Source: Maribacter sp. ACAM166 (GTDB lineage Bacteria; Bacteroidota; Bacteroidia; Flavobacteriales; Flavobacteriaceae). From it: 64,000 bases of DNA. The notes beneath the pieces were generated by a model. That model did not search any database, was not told the DNA's origin, and saw only the letters and a program-made list of their open reading frames with translations. Location of the stretch: the NCBI RefSeq assembly GCF_005771495.1, contig NZ_VAUW01000006.1:1-64000 (forward strand). Direction: 5' to 3'. The position numbers and the translations under genes were made by a program. This document shows, piece after piece, positions 54,928-64,000 of this stretch (within the stretch, counting starts at the first letter, position 1; each line of letters opens with the position of its first letter).

Positions 54928-57078
54928 ATGCTAAAAAAAAGTGTTTTATATCTATTGTTATTAGTGCTTGCTACTGTAAAGGTTAGCGGGCAAGAGGAAA
55001 ACCCATTTGTATCTTATGATGTTCCTGCACAGAACCTATTAAAGTATAACAGGTTTTTAATCAACCCAACCTTTTCAACCGTAAGGGAAGATAAGTCCTA
55101 TATCAATTTGCTACACCGAAACCAATCGGTACAATTTGATGATAACAATCAAAACTATTTTTTAAGCTATAGTGGTCGTATTAGCGATAAAACTGGTTTA
55201 GGCCTTAGTCTGTACTCCCAACGTTTGGGTACGCTTAGTAATTTTGGAGTCTTGGCCAACTACGCTTACGGAATAAAGCTAAATGATAAAAGCAACTTTA
55301 CCTTTGGTGCAAATGTATCTTACTACCAAAGTGGCTTTGATCAAAGTAGAGCTTCAACAGTTGAAGAAGATCCTTTTTTAGCTGGTTTGCAAGATCAAAA
55401 CCTAATTTCATTTCAACCTGGTTTCAACCTTTCTTATGGCAAGTTTGACATAGGGGTGTTCGCAGAAAATTTATTCGATTATAATATTAAAACAAGTGAG
55501 TCTCTAACTGAATTTAAGGATAAAACCTTTTCTGGCCACTTACAATATACCCATCAGTTTGAAAATCAAACAGGAATTTTTGAAGAAGGTCGACTAATGC
55601 CATTGACAAGAGTTAGAAAAGTGGGTGAAGAAGATGTTACGTTGGGTGGAAGTTTAATTTTAGACCTTCCTAAATTAGGATGGATTCAAGCTGGGTACGA
55701 TAGTTTTTATGGTGCAGCCGCTGGTGTTGGTTTTAACCTTAACCGTAGAATTTCATTAGGGTATACTATGGAAAAAGGATTGTCTAACAATTTTGACAAT
55801 TTTGGACTAACCCATGAAATCTCTTTTGCATATTCTTTCTCTCCAAACCTTACAGAAGACCGGGTAATGCTGGAGGATGATTATGAAGATGATTTAGTTA
55901 TGAATGACATAGTGCCTGAAAATATTACAACGAACGAGGAAATAGAAGAATTGAAGCAAAAATTAGCTGAAAATGATGCAATAATAGAGGAGTTAATGTT
56001 TCGTCAAGACTCATTAGAAACAACTCGACAAGGTGATTTGGAACGCCGTTTTGAAATGGTGATGCGTATGGTACGGAATGAAACAAATGGTGATAGACCA
56101 GATTTGGAAAAAAGGGCCAAGAAGCTTTTTATGTTTGACGATAACATGACGGAAATCACATCAACTCAAAATTCAAGTAATAGTGGAAGGGATTTAAATT
56201 CTGATAATTCACAAAATGAATACAAACGAAATACGGTAGCAGTTGCAAATACAATCAATAGAACGAATACTGCCATTGAAAAGCAAGAGATAGCTGAATC
56301 TAATACCAATCGTCGCAATGGTCAATCCAAAAGAAAGAAAGAACAAATACAACCAAAAGAGGCCATTGCAGTCAACAGACCTAAACTACAAAACGTACAG
56401 GATAAAGTGAAAAGTAAAAGGTTTAAAGATTTACCGAATGTAACCGACGGGTATTATGTTGTAGCCAATGTATATAAAGGAGGAAAGTATATGGATAGAT
56501 TCTTGAGCACCTTAACTAGTAAAGGTATCAATGCAGATTTTATTGATAATCCCAATAACGGACTGAAATATGTTTACTTGCAACGATATGAAACATTTGA
56601 GGAAGCTTTGGTCGCACATGATTCTAATCTAAACGGAATGTATGAAGGTGCTACTTGGATCATGAACGTTGCTAACAAGTATACAAACAAAGCCTATGCC
56701 AACAACGTAAATAAAATTAAGGAGAAGTCCTCTAAATATGAGACGAATATGCTTAGCAAAAATGTTGTTGTTAAGGATAATGTAGCATCTAACGACACAG
56801 ATCCAAAATCGTATCTTATAGATGGTGTAGGGTCTGATTATTATCTTATTGCAAACGTCTTTGCAAATCCTAACAATGCGAAGCGATTTGTGAAATTATT
56901 GAATTCTTTCGGGTTGAGTGCGAGCTATTTTATTAACCCTAAGAATAATTATAGGTACGTTTATCTTAAAAAACATGATTCTTGGACCAATGCTCTTATA
57001 TCGTACTATTCTAAACTTAACGACGCATATAACGACAAGATGTGGATAATGCGTGTGAATCATGAGCAGCTGGTATAG
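54928..57078 (+). CDS. sprD: SprD-like protein: PorP/SprF outer-membrane barrel with two SPOR-like repeats
   Basis: A 716-residue envelope protein with a signal peptide (SVLYLLLLVLATVKVSGQ). Residues ~30-310 are a PorP/SprF-type beta barrel (NPTFSTVREDKSYINLLHRN, LGLSLYSQRLGTLSNFGV, GLTHEISFAYSFSPN). A coiled-coil/low-complexity linker rich in Asn, Lys and Glu spans about 335-505. Two homologous SPOR-like modules follow: about 510-585 (GYYVVANVYKGGKYMDRFLS) and about 637-712 (YYLIANVFANPNNAKRFVKL), each ending in a W-I-M-x-V strand. SPOR modules usually bind glycan strands, so it may link the outer membrane to the cell wall. It is coupled to sprC (7 bp apart). The name is inferred from synteny. 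Confidence 0.78.
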   Translation: MLKKSVLYLLLLVLATVKVSGQEENPFVSYDVPAQNLLKYNRFLINPTFSTVREDKSYINLLHRNQSVQFDDNNQNYFLSYSGRISDKTGLGLSLYSQRLGTLSNFGVLANYAYGIKLNDKSNFTFGANVSYYQSGFDQSRASTVEEDPFLAGLQDQNLISFQPGFNLSYGKFDIGVFAENLFDYNIKTSESLTEFKDKTFSGHLQYTHQFENQTGIFEEGRLMPLTRVRKVGEEDVTLGGSLILDLPKLGWIQAGYDSFYGAAAGVGFNLNRRISLGYTMEKGLSNNFDNFGLTHEISFAYSFSPNLTEDRVMLEDDYEDDLVMNDIVPENITTNEEIEELKQKLAENDAIIEELMFRQDSLETTRQGDLERRFEMVMRMVRNETNGDRPDLEKRAKKLFMFDDNMTEITSTQNSSNSGRDLNSDNSQNEYKRNTVAVANTINRTNTAIEKQEIAESNTNRRNGQSKRKKEQIQPKEAIAVNRPKLQNVQDKVKSKRFKDLPNVTDGYYVVANVYKGGKYMDRFLSTLTSKGINADFIDNPNNGLKYVYLQRYETFEEALVAHDSNLNGMYEGATWIMNVANKYTNKAYANNVNKIKEKSSKYETNMLSKNVVVKDNVASNDTDPKSYLIDGVGSDYYLIANVFANPNNAKRFVKLLNSFGLSASYFINPKNNYRYVYLKKHDSWTNALISYYSKLNDAYNDKMWIMRVNHEQLV

Positions 57079-57234
57079 AAGGGCTTAAAGGCCACCTGAC
57101 TGTGTGCTTTCTAGGTTTATTTTAATGTTGATATTCTTTTCATTTAGTAATCTTTAGGTTTATTGACTCAATTACTGCTATTTTTAGTAGGACAGGTTCT
57201 ACTCTGACCATCCGAACCAGTAGGTTTACTCTAC

Positions 57235-58065
57235 CAGCCCCCTTCTTTCAAATAGCTCCGGTTGAGCACATAACAGTATTCATTTAAGTAACCTTGTAAA
57301 TCAGTAACATGGTGATGGAATCTCCTTAGTTATCCTTACAGGTTCATTATAACCCTATAGAGATCTGAAAAGTGTCTTCCTTTCCCCTGAAAATATTTAT
57401 TTCAGGTTTTCAATTTTTTTTTAAAGGCTTATACCCTGGCCATTTATCAGGGGTAACCCTAGCACTTGACTTTACGTAAGACTTCATAAAATCTCCCGGG
57501 CTATTTCTTTCCATCCGCTTTTTCTATGATCCTGAAATATGAACGGCTTACCCCTTTTTTCTATTTCTCTAGCGCAATTAAAACAAGTTTCTTGGTTTTG
57601 TTCTGACGCCGCTTCATCCATATTTCCTGACCCCAAATGACAGTTTCATTTACCACTGCTTGCTCTTCTATAAGGTAGTCATGTGAACTTTTCAGCGCTT
57701 TTGTGACTTTACGCTTAAAGGCCTAACTGGTTTTCTAGGATAGGTATAGTTTACCGCTAAGTTGAGTAATGGTAATTCCTTTTTTGTTCGTACTGACAAA
57801 TTATAGAATGTAAAATGCTATGAACAGATTAAACTTGACCTAATGGAAGACAGTATTTTGCAGTAGCTGATTCCACAGAGTTAAAACAGGTACAATAACG
57901 GGAATAAGTATGTAGGATGCCTTAGCAATATCGGTCGTGCCCACATTTGTGGCAAGAATAGCCTTCCTGTCATTTCATTTTAGCCTAATAGCGGGGTAAT
58001 TAATCCTGCTTAGGAAATTGCTCCTGAAATTCGAATAATGATAGGCTTTTGAATAGTTGCTTCAT
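57235..58065 (-). pseudogene. IS1595-family transposase remnant between sprD and sprB
   Basis: Minus-strand fragments in three frames line up in the order of an IS1595 transposase. They are the start MKQLFKSLSLFEFQEQFPKQ, a zinc-ribbon part (GYSCHKCGHDRYC, YCTCFNSVESAT), ITITQLSGKLYLS, KRKVTKALKSSHDYL, and the first catalytic position as VVNETVIWGQ, where Asp is expected and Asn is found. Then come KKLVLIALEK, SYFRIIEKADGKK and the C-terminal RFHHHVTDLQGYLNEYCYVL plus NRSYLKEGG. More than ten stops and several frameshifts show long decay. Element ends and target duplication were not recognisable. It explains most of the 1.5-kb gap between the sprD-like and sprB-like genes. Confidence 0.82.
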
Positions 58066-58289
58066 AAAACATATATTATTATAGCCTAAATCGCTAAGCT
58101 TTTGACTACTTGTAAAGTGCCTAAATCAATGGCTTTAATAAAAGACAAGTACTAGTTATCAATGCCGTTTTGAGAAATAGCCACCAGCTTTTTATTTTAC
58201 CTATTTATAAAGGTTTTAATCAGTAATTTCAAATTGAAAATTAAATTCACTTCCTACTCTCCAATTATTATTTGTCCGCAAAAGTATAC

Positions 58290-58314
58290 GTATTTACCTC
58301 ATAAGAGGAAATAC
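58290..58314. repeat. Small inverted repeat upstream of sprB
   Basis: GTATTT-A-CCTC, loop ATAA, GAGG-AAATAC: a 10-bp stem with one bulged base. There is no T tract after it. It lies about 75 bp before the conserved spr element and could be a protein-binding site or part of the flank of the decayed insertion sequence. Confidence 0.35.
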
Positions 58315-58387
58315 AAATACCATTGAATTACTGTTAAAGATACTAAGCAACAGGCTTTTCAATGAAATCAAACCCATTCTAATGGCT

Positions 58388-58455
58388 GTTTCACAACAGA
58401 AATGGATCATATAACAACAATAAATTTCTTACTTAATTACTATAGTGAATATTTG
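58388..58455 (+). promoter_or_regulatory. Bipartite upstream element plus ATATTTG box, copy 2 (sprB)
   Basis: GTTTCACAACAGAAATG (58388-58404), a 9-nt spacer, ACAACAATAAATT (58414-58426), then after 22 nt ATATTTG (58449-58455). Only one of the 30 element positions differs from the copy upstream of sprC, while the spacer and the 22-nt stretch differ freely. It lies 107 bp upstream of the sprB ATG and shows sprB can be transcribed independently of sprC-sprD. Confidence 0.6.
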
Positions 58456-58562
58456 TTATTGGGAAATTCGAATTTGTCACAATTTTACAATGACTAATTG
58501 CAATGTCCAAACAAATGACCAAGATGTTCATATTATTTGATACTATTAAATCTGCTAAATTT

Positions 58563-61500
58563 ATGAAACCGACTATTGTAAAACTTGTATTTTTGGTAGG
58601 CATTATTTGTTTCTTCGGAATCTCTCAAAGTAATGCTCAAGAATATGTTCCATTTACGCCGAGATTAACCGGAGGTAACATGGAGGTTAGAGGCGATATT
58701 ATTTTTGTTGGGAATAATATTTTAAATAGAGCATCTGAATCCAACCCATCACAGGCGAATGATCCTTATAATGGTACGCAGAATAACAATTCTTTGTGGA
58801 TGGAGTATATCGATATCGATACTGACCCCACAACATTTAGCTCAAGTAGTGCAGAACTTAACGTAGCTGACCCTGACTGTTCTCTGGTAAGATATGCAGG
58901 ACTATATTGGGCAGGAACCTATCCGAATGAGCGCAGTACGGACGGTGGCGCACAGTTTAACGGGACACCAAGAATAGAGGAGTGGAACGAGATAAAGTTT
59001 AGGGTTCCAGGAGGAACTTATGTAGATTTAATAGCAGACAACAACCCCGACCCTGCTGGGCAAGAAGATGATATCATCATGAATGGATACCAGCCCTTGA
59101 ACCCTACTGTTTTTGCAAAGGATGGCCCAGTTATATGTTATAAAAACATTACGGATTTAGTACGTTCTAACCCTAATCCATATGGAGAGTATACAGCGGC
59201 GAACGTTAGGGCAACAAGAGGCAGGAGAAATGGTTCAAGTTCTGCGGGTTGGGTGATGGTTATTATTTATGAGAATCCAAATGAATCAGGAAAATTTATA
59301 TCAACCTTCGACGGTTACGCAGGTCTTTCTGGAGCAGTGGGCAATGTAGACGTGGATATAGATGGATTTAGAACACTTCCAGCGCCTTTTCCAGTTAGAG
59401 CAAGAGTTGGTGTGGGTGCTTTGGAAGGTGATAGAGGTATACGAAACGACCGCTTTTTCATACGGGCAGACCTTAATTCTGGCTCTACTTTTACGAATCT
59501 TACAACGGGACTAAATCCGGCCAATAATTTTTTCAATTCTACTATAACCTTGAACGGGGCTGAGGTTTCTACGCGTACCCCTTTTGGCACAAATACGTTA
59601 GGTACAGATTTGGACCTTTTTAACTTGAACAATCCAAGTGAAACCGTACTGCCCAATGATGAATCCGGGGCAACTTTGCGTTTTACCTCCAACGGAGATG
59701 GGTACGGCCCATTTTTGGCCACATTTTCGGTAGAAATTATTGAGCCAAATATTGTTCTTGAAAAAAGAGTAGAGGATATCGCTGGTAATGATATTACTGG
59801 TGCTGGTGTAAATTTAGGGCAGACCCTTGACTATGTGCTTTCTTTTAGAAACTTGGGCAACGATAACGCAGCAGGATATACTATAAGGGACGTATTACCT
59901 GTCAATACAGCGTTTACAAGCGTAGACATTAGTAGTGCGCCAGGCGTTACCCATACTGTAAATGCCGCCACAAATGAAATTACATTTAACATACCCGATG
60001 ACTTGGTAATTATGGGAAGGCCAACCTATACTATACGTATGAGGGTAAGGGTAGCCGAAAACTGTTTTGATTTTGTAGACGCCTGTACAGACGTAGTCCA
60101 AAATTTAGCCTATTCTACTTATCAAGGAGAAATCAATAGTGCTGTAATTACAGATGACCCTAGTGTTTCCGATTTTGACAATTGTGGGTTTGTAACTCCC
60201 GGAGCAACTAATTTTTTGTTGGATGACCTTTCTTCTTGTAACTTTTCAAGGACGACACAACTCTGTGGTGATAATGTTATTTTAGATTCGGGTGATGGAT
60301 TTGATAATTATGTCTGGTATTTGGATGTAAATGAAGACGGACTTATAGATTCGGGAGATGTAAATATCACAGGGCAAGATGGAAATCCGGATAATGACCC
60401 AAGCACTATTGTAGTAACCGAAGCTGGGGTCTATATCGTAGATAAACAAATTGCTGACCCATGTAAAGGGTTTATGGAAATAATTACGGTTGAACGTTTT
60501 GGTACAACACAAACAAACCCGATAATTGACTTTTTTAACGATAGTAACTCAGATGCTAATAGCACCAACGATATTCAAGGTGAAATTGTTGTCGACTGTA
60601 ATGATGGAACTACGCAGTTCCCAAAAATCGCATTATGCGGCATAAACGATTCTCAATTATTGCAGGTAAATATTTTCGACGCACAGAGTCTTACTTGGGA
60701 AATATTAGATGAAGCTAGTTGCACTGCTCAACCAGAAAATTGTTTAAATAGAAATTTAACATGTACATGGAATCAAGTAGGTACGGGAAGTGATTTTATG
60801 GCAGACACCGCTGGTAAATATCGCTTGTCCATTAGATACCAAAACGGATGTATCAGTCGTTTCTATTTCGATGTATTCCAGAATAATCTAGACATACAGT
60901 ATACTTCACGAAACGTAGTTTGTGAAACGGAGGGTAACATCACCATCACCAATTTAGGTAGTAACTATGGTTACCAGTTGGTAAACGCTGCCAACAATAC
61001 GATTGTGGTGCCTTTTAGCGCAACTAACGGGCCAAGCTTTGATTTCAGCACCAATGGTGCCTACAGAGTAGAAGTAGTCCAATTAAATCCGTCTACAGGA
61101 AATCCTATACCAGGGGCATGTACATTCACTACTCCGGATATTGGAATTCTAAACAGGGCCCTACAGGTAGACGTAATTACCACCGATGCCAATTGCAATT
61201 CCCTTGGTTCAGTACAAATAAACGCAAACAATGTCTTTCCTAATTATAGTTATGAACTAAGGTTGAATGATGGAACTGCAGCTCCATCATCTCCTGCATA
61301 TATTGGTCATCCAGGGGGTACTTTGGTGGACAGTGAAACTGCTCAGCCAAATAACACCCATACGTTTAACAATGTAAATCCGGATGACTATTTTATAGTA
61401 ACCAGAACAGATGATGGTTGTGTAGATGTTCAATCTATAACGATTAACCGTATCCCGGACCCTGTTCTTTCAGCAATAACTTTAGCTGATATAGGTTGTT

Positions 61501-64000
61501 CGGCCGGAAGTATTGAATTGACGAGAACCGGTGGTCAAGGAAATCCAGATTTTCTATTTGCTATATGGAGTAAAGATGGAACACTGATTCACAGTCCTGG
61601 TGGAACTCCTACAGAACAGCAAATCATCGATAATATAGACCCCAATGATTTCCAAGTTGAGACTACATTTACATTTGGATGGAGAGATACGGATGATGAT
61701 GGAAATGATGAATATTTTCCGAACGAAAATGGCGTATATCAGTTTATTGTCTTAGATGCGAACAACTGTTATGGCATTTCCAGTCCAGTAACCATAAACG
61801 ATAATGGGGTTTTAGTAATCGATTCTGTAGATGAGGTAGAGCCTTCTTGTAGTGGAGATTCAGACGGGGAGCTGACAATTAATATTTCTAACGGGGTAGG
61901 ACCTTATCAATATAGTATCGATAATGGTACTACGTATCAACCTACGTCTAACTTTGTAGGCCTTTCTGCCGGTGCTTACGAAATAAGGGTTCTTGATAGC
62001 TCAGGATGTGACATTACGTTGCCATATAGTTTAAGCGAACCCTTTCCATTGAGTGCTTCGGCAGGAGTTTCTAGAGACGCTACTTGTAACCCAATGGGAG
62101 GCGAAGTAAGAATAACCAATGTTGTTGGTGGTTCTGGCACCTACGAATACAGTTTTGATGGCGGCAGCACTTGGGTTACTACTCCTAGCTCATTATTACC
62201 TCCAGGCGATTATACCGTACTGGTTCGGGACGATTCATGTTCATTTCCTATGAATGTTTCGGTGGAAGATTTGCCCGAGCCACCTAATGTTTCGCTAACA
62301 CCTGAGGTCGGTTATAATTGTGATGGTTCAGGAACGATAACTGCCTCTCCTAGTATCACGGGATATGATTATAGATATGAGTTGGACGGGGTTCCAAATA
62401 CTCCAGACCCTACGAGCAATGTGTTCAACGATGTTTCTCCTGGCACATATACGGTAACTACGTATTATACTTCACAAACACCTCCGACACCAAGCCTTCT
62501 ACTATCAGAAGATTTTGGCGTAGGAAACGGAACTATTCCAAGTCCGGACACTATTGGCTATGCTTATGAAGACCAAACTACTAGCACCGCAGGAGGGGGA
62601 GATACAAACCGAAACATCAATGATTTTCAATATAGCGTAACCAACAGGATTGTTGCTCCTTTTGGAGCATGGGTAAATCCTAATAATCACACGAACCCTG
62701 CTGATCCTAATGGCCGTTTTTTGGTCATTAATGTAGGAACTCCTAGTCCTGGTCAAATCATTTACACAAAACCTATTAATGATGTAATACCGAATAGACC
62801 ATTAACAATTAATCTGTACATATTTAATTTACTTAACGGATTAATAGGAAACACTCAGTTAAACCCCGATTTGACCATTGAAATAAGAACCATGGGCGGA
62901 GTTGTAATCCAATCCATTAGAACAGGACAGATACCAAAAAATACAGGACCAGATGATTGGGAATTGTTTACCACTGATTTTGATCCGGGAGCCAACACCA
63001 ATCTAGAGTTTGTAATTCGTTCGGAGATTTCTGGAAATAGCGGTAATGATTTAGCGTTGGATGATATTGAAATATTTCAGGTTCCTGAGGTATGCGAACT
63101 CTTTGTAGAAACTCCTGTTACTGTAGAAGCGGGTAGAGTTTTCTCAAGCTCGTTTCAAAGCGCAACAAATGTTTCTTGCAACGGCCTTTCTGATGGTACC
63201 ATAACCTTTTCAATTGAGAATTTTGATGCTACCGCAGGGTTTGAATATTCTGAAGACAACCAGTCAACATGGATTCCATCAACAAGTTCCTCGGTAACAA
63301 CCAATCCAGTTTTTGGTGCGGGTAGCCAAACGGTATTTATAAGAAAAGCAGATGAAATTACCTGTACAACGTCGGTAACCCGAACGATTACTGAACCTAG
63401 TGCAGTTGTTGTAACTTCAAGTATCACAACAGCTTTGACGTGTAATAATGATGCCAGTATTACAGCCAACGCTTCAGGTGGAACACCAACCTTTGTGTAT
63501 CAATTAGAAGATAATAGTGGTGTTATTATTGGGCTTTTCGACTTTACAACTAATGGAAATAATCGAGTTTTCTCAGGTCTTTCTGACGGAACTTATGTGG
63601 TTAGAGCAAGAGATTCAAATACTTGTGAAGAAGCTGCTACACCATTAACTATTGCGCCCTTAGATCCAGTTGCTTTCAACATTACCGAAACCTTATGTTA
63701 TACTGGGGGTAATAGCGCCAGTATTCAAGTTGACGTTACCGATGGTAATGGAGGATATCAATTTAGAGTTAATGCAGGGCCATGGTTAACACCAACACCT
63801 TCATCAGCAACCACATATACATTTAACGGACTTTCAAGCGGTATTTATGATATTGATGTTAGAGATCAATCTGGTTGCCCGGTCACCTTGGCAACGCAAA
63901 CAGTAACTATAGAAGCGCAGCTGACGGTTTCTGCAACAGTACCTAATATTTCTGCTTGTGATACAGATGCCCCAATAACGATTACGGCTAACGGTGGAGA
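58563..64000 (+). CDS. sprB: SprB-like giant gliding adhesin (partial, runs off the right edge)
   Basis: The frame beginning at the ATG at 58563 appears open to the window end (1812 codons visible; I read selected stretches codon by codon and found no stop). Signal peptide: KLVFLVGIICFFGISQSNAQ. The mature start (FTPRLTGGNMEVRGDIIFVG, then SLWMEYIDIDTDPTTFSSSS and YAGLYWAGTYP) is the N-terminal domain of SprB-type adhesins. A DUF11-like segment follows (~400-510, LGQTLDYVLSFRNLGND). Tandem SprB-type repeats come after it, with the pattern S-C-x-G-x-S-D-G, GGxxxYxYSxDxG, GLSxGxYxIxVRDxxGC (for example at ~1090-1250 and ~1535-1800). SprB is carried along the cell surface by the gliding motor and exported by T9SS. 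Gene name by architecture and synteny. Confidence 0.85.
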   Translation, partial: MKPTIVKLVFLVGIICFFGISQSNAQEYVPFTPRLTGGNMEVRGDIIFVGNNILNRASESNPSQANDPYNGTQNNNSLWMEYIDIDTDPTTFSSSSAELNVADPDCSLVRYAGLYWAGTYPNERSTDGGAQFNGTPRIEEWNEIKFRVPGGTYVDLIADNNPDPAGQEDDIIMNGYQPLNPTVFAKDGPVICYKNITDLVRSNPNPYGEYTAANVRATRGRRNGSSSAGWVMVIIYENPNESGKFISTFDGYAGLSGAVGNVDVDIDGFRTLPAPFPVRARVGVGALEGDRGIRNDRFFIRADLNSGSTFTNLTTGLNPANNFFNSTITLNGAEVSTRTPFGTNTLGTDLDLFNLNNPSETVLPNDESGATLRFTSNGDGYGPFLATFSVEIIEPNIVLEKRVEDIAGNDITGAGVNLGQTLDYVLSFRNLGNDNAAGYTIRDVLPVNTAFTSVDISSAPGVTHTVNAATNEITFNIPDDLVIMGRPTYTIRMRVRVAENCFDFVDACTDVVQNLAYSTYQGEINSAVITDDPSVSDFDNCGFVTPGATNFLLDDLSSCNFSRTTQLCGDNVILDSGDGFDNYVWYLDVNEDGLIDSGDVNITGQDGNPDNDPSTIVVTEAGVYIVDKQIADPCKGFMEIITVERFGTTQTNPIIDFFNDSNSDANSTNDIQGEIVVDCNDGTTQFPKIALCGINDSQLLQVNIFDAQSLTWEILDEASCTAQPENCLNRNLTCTWNQVGTGSDFMADTAGKYRLSIRYQNGCISRFYFDVFQNNLDIQYTSRNVVCETEGNITITNLGSNYGYQLVNAANNTIVVPFSATNGPSFDFSTNGAYRVEVVQLNPSTGNPIPGACTFTTPDIGILNRALQVDVITTDANCNSLGSVQINANNVFPNYSYELRLNDGTAAPSSPAYIGHPGGTLVDSETAQPNNTHTFNNVNPDDYFIVTRTDDGCVDVQSITINRIPDPVLSAITLADIGCSAGSIELTRTGGQGNPDFLFAIWSKDGTLIHSPGGTPTEQQIIDNIDPNDFQVETTFTFGWRDTDDDGNDEYFPNENGVYQFIVLDANNCYGISSPVTINDNGVLVIDSVDEVEPSCSGDSDGELTINISNGVGPYQYSIDNGTTYQPTSNFVGLSAGAYEIRVLDSSGCDITLPYSLSEPFPLSASAGVSRDATCNPMGGEVRITNVVGGSGTYEYSFDGGSTWVTTPSSLLPPGDYTVLVRDDSCSFPMNVSVEDLPEPPNVSLTPEVGYNCDGSGTITASPSITGYDYRYELDGVPNTPDPTSNVFNDVSPGTYTVTTYYTSQTPPTPSLLLSEDFGVGNGTIPSPDTIGYAYEDQTTSTAGGGDTNRNINDFQYSVTNRIVAPFGAWVNPNNHTNPADPNGRFLVINVGTPSPGQIIYTKPINDVIPNRPLTINLYIFNLLNGLIGNTQLNPDLTIEIRTMGGVVIQSIRTGQIPKNTGPDDWELFTTDFDPGANTNLEFVIRSEISGNSGNDLALDDIEIFQVPEVCELFVETPVTVEAGRVFSSSFQSATNVSCNGLSDGTITFSIENFDATAGFEYSEDNQSTWIPSTSSSVTTNPVFGAGSQTVFIRKADEITCTTSVTRTITEPSAVVVTSSITTALTCNNDASITANASGGTPTFVYQLEDNSGVIIGLFDFTTNGNNRVFSGLSDGTYVVRARDSNTCEEAATPLTIAPLDPVAFNITETLCYTGGNSASIQVDVTDGNGGYQFRVNAGPWLTPTPSSATTYTFNGLSSGIYDIDVRDQSGCPVTLATQTVTIEAQLTVSATVPNISACDTDAPITITANGG

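Noticed and set aside
59315-63469. Several minus-strand frames of 68-135 codons within the sprB region
   Set aside because: They lie opposite the long plus frame of the adhesin that runs to the window end and have low-complexity antisense composition.

Overview
The window is chromosomal DNA from a marine-type member of the Flavobacteriaceae (phylum Bacteroidota). The evidence is AT-rich coding sequence, TAnnTTTG-type -7 promoter boxes close to start codons, many secreted lipoproteins and peptidases, SulP, GIN-domain (DUF2807), DUF4175, CBU_0592 and OmpH-like proteins, and a gliding-motility locus with SprC/SprD/SprB-like proteins. I see no rRNA gene, tRNA gene, CRISPR array or intact insertion sequence.

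Layout. 0-9 kb: the end of a membrane protein, a CPA1 Na+/H+ antiporter, a universal-stress-protein/SulP pair, a CHASE-PAS histidine kinase with a single-domain response regulator, and a metallo-beta-lactamase-fold hydrolase. 9-15 kb: a subtilisin-like lipoprotein, an M1 metallopeptidase, rnpA and a CtpA-type S41 protease. 14.7-21.7 kb: a glycan/sugar-oriented group (DUF1080 lipoprotein, PIG-L deacetylase, DUF5009 acetyltransferase-like membrane protein), an S10 carboxypeptidase-like protein and a PQQ dehydrogenase with a cytochrome c domain. 22-26 kb: an NlpC/P60 hydrolase, then a cytosine-5 methyltransferase overlapping by 4 bp a small PD-(D/E)xK-like protein (a probable type II restriction-modification pair), and a second small nuclease-like protein. 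26-35 kb: rpiB, a 638-bp AT-rich gene-free block with DnaA-box-like words, rnr, a GIN protein, a LysE exporter, an OmpH-like lipoprotein, and a DUF4175-ybeY-mnmG-methyltransferase run. Two perfect parS-type palindromes flank mnmG, so this part of the window is probably origin-proximal. 39-52 kb: housekeeping and stress genes (gltX, rlmF, an M14 peptidase, katG, an SPFH protein, glnS). 52.7-64 kb: the sprC-sprD-sprB gliding adhesin locus; sprB is open to the right edge.

Beyond the intact genes there are three decayed loci: a secreted protein with three in-frame stops (21.7-22.3 kb), an ACT-domain protein (40.6-41.0 kb), and an IS1595-type transposase relic wedged between sprD and sprB. The most interesting non-coding signal is a bipartite element (17 nt + 9-nt spacer + 13 nt, 29 of 30 positions identical), followed at exactly the same distance by ATATTTG. 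It occurs upstream of both sprC and sprB and looks like a shared promoter/operator module for the adhesin locus. The parS pair with the candidate oriC block, and the candidate restriction-modification pair, are the next best leads.
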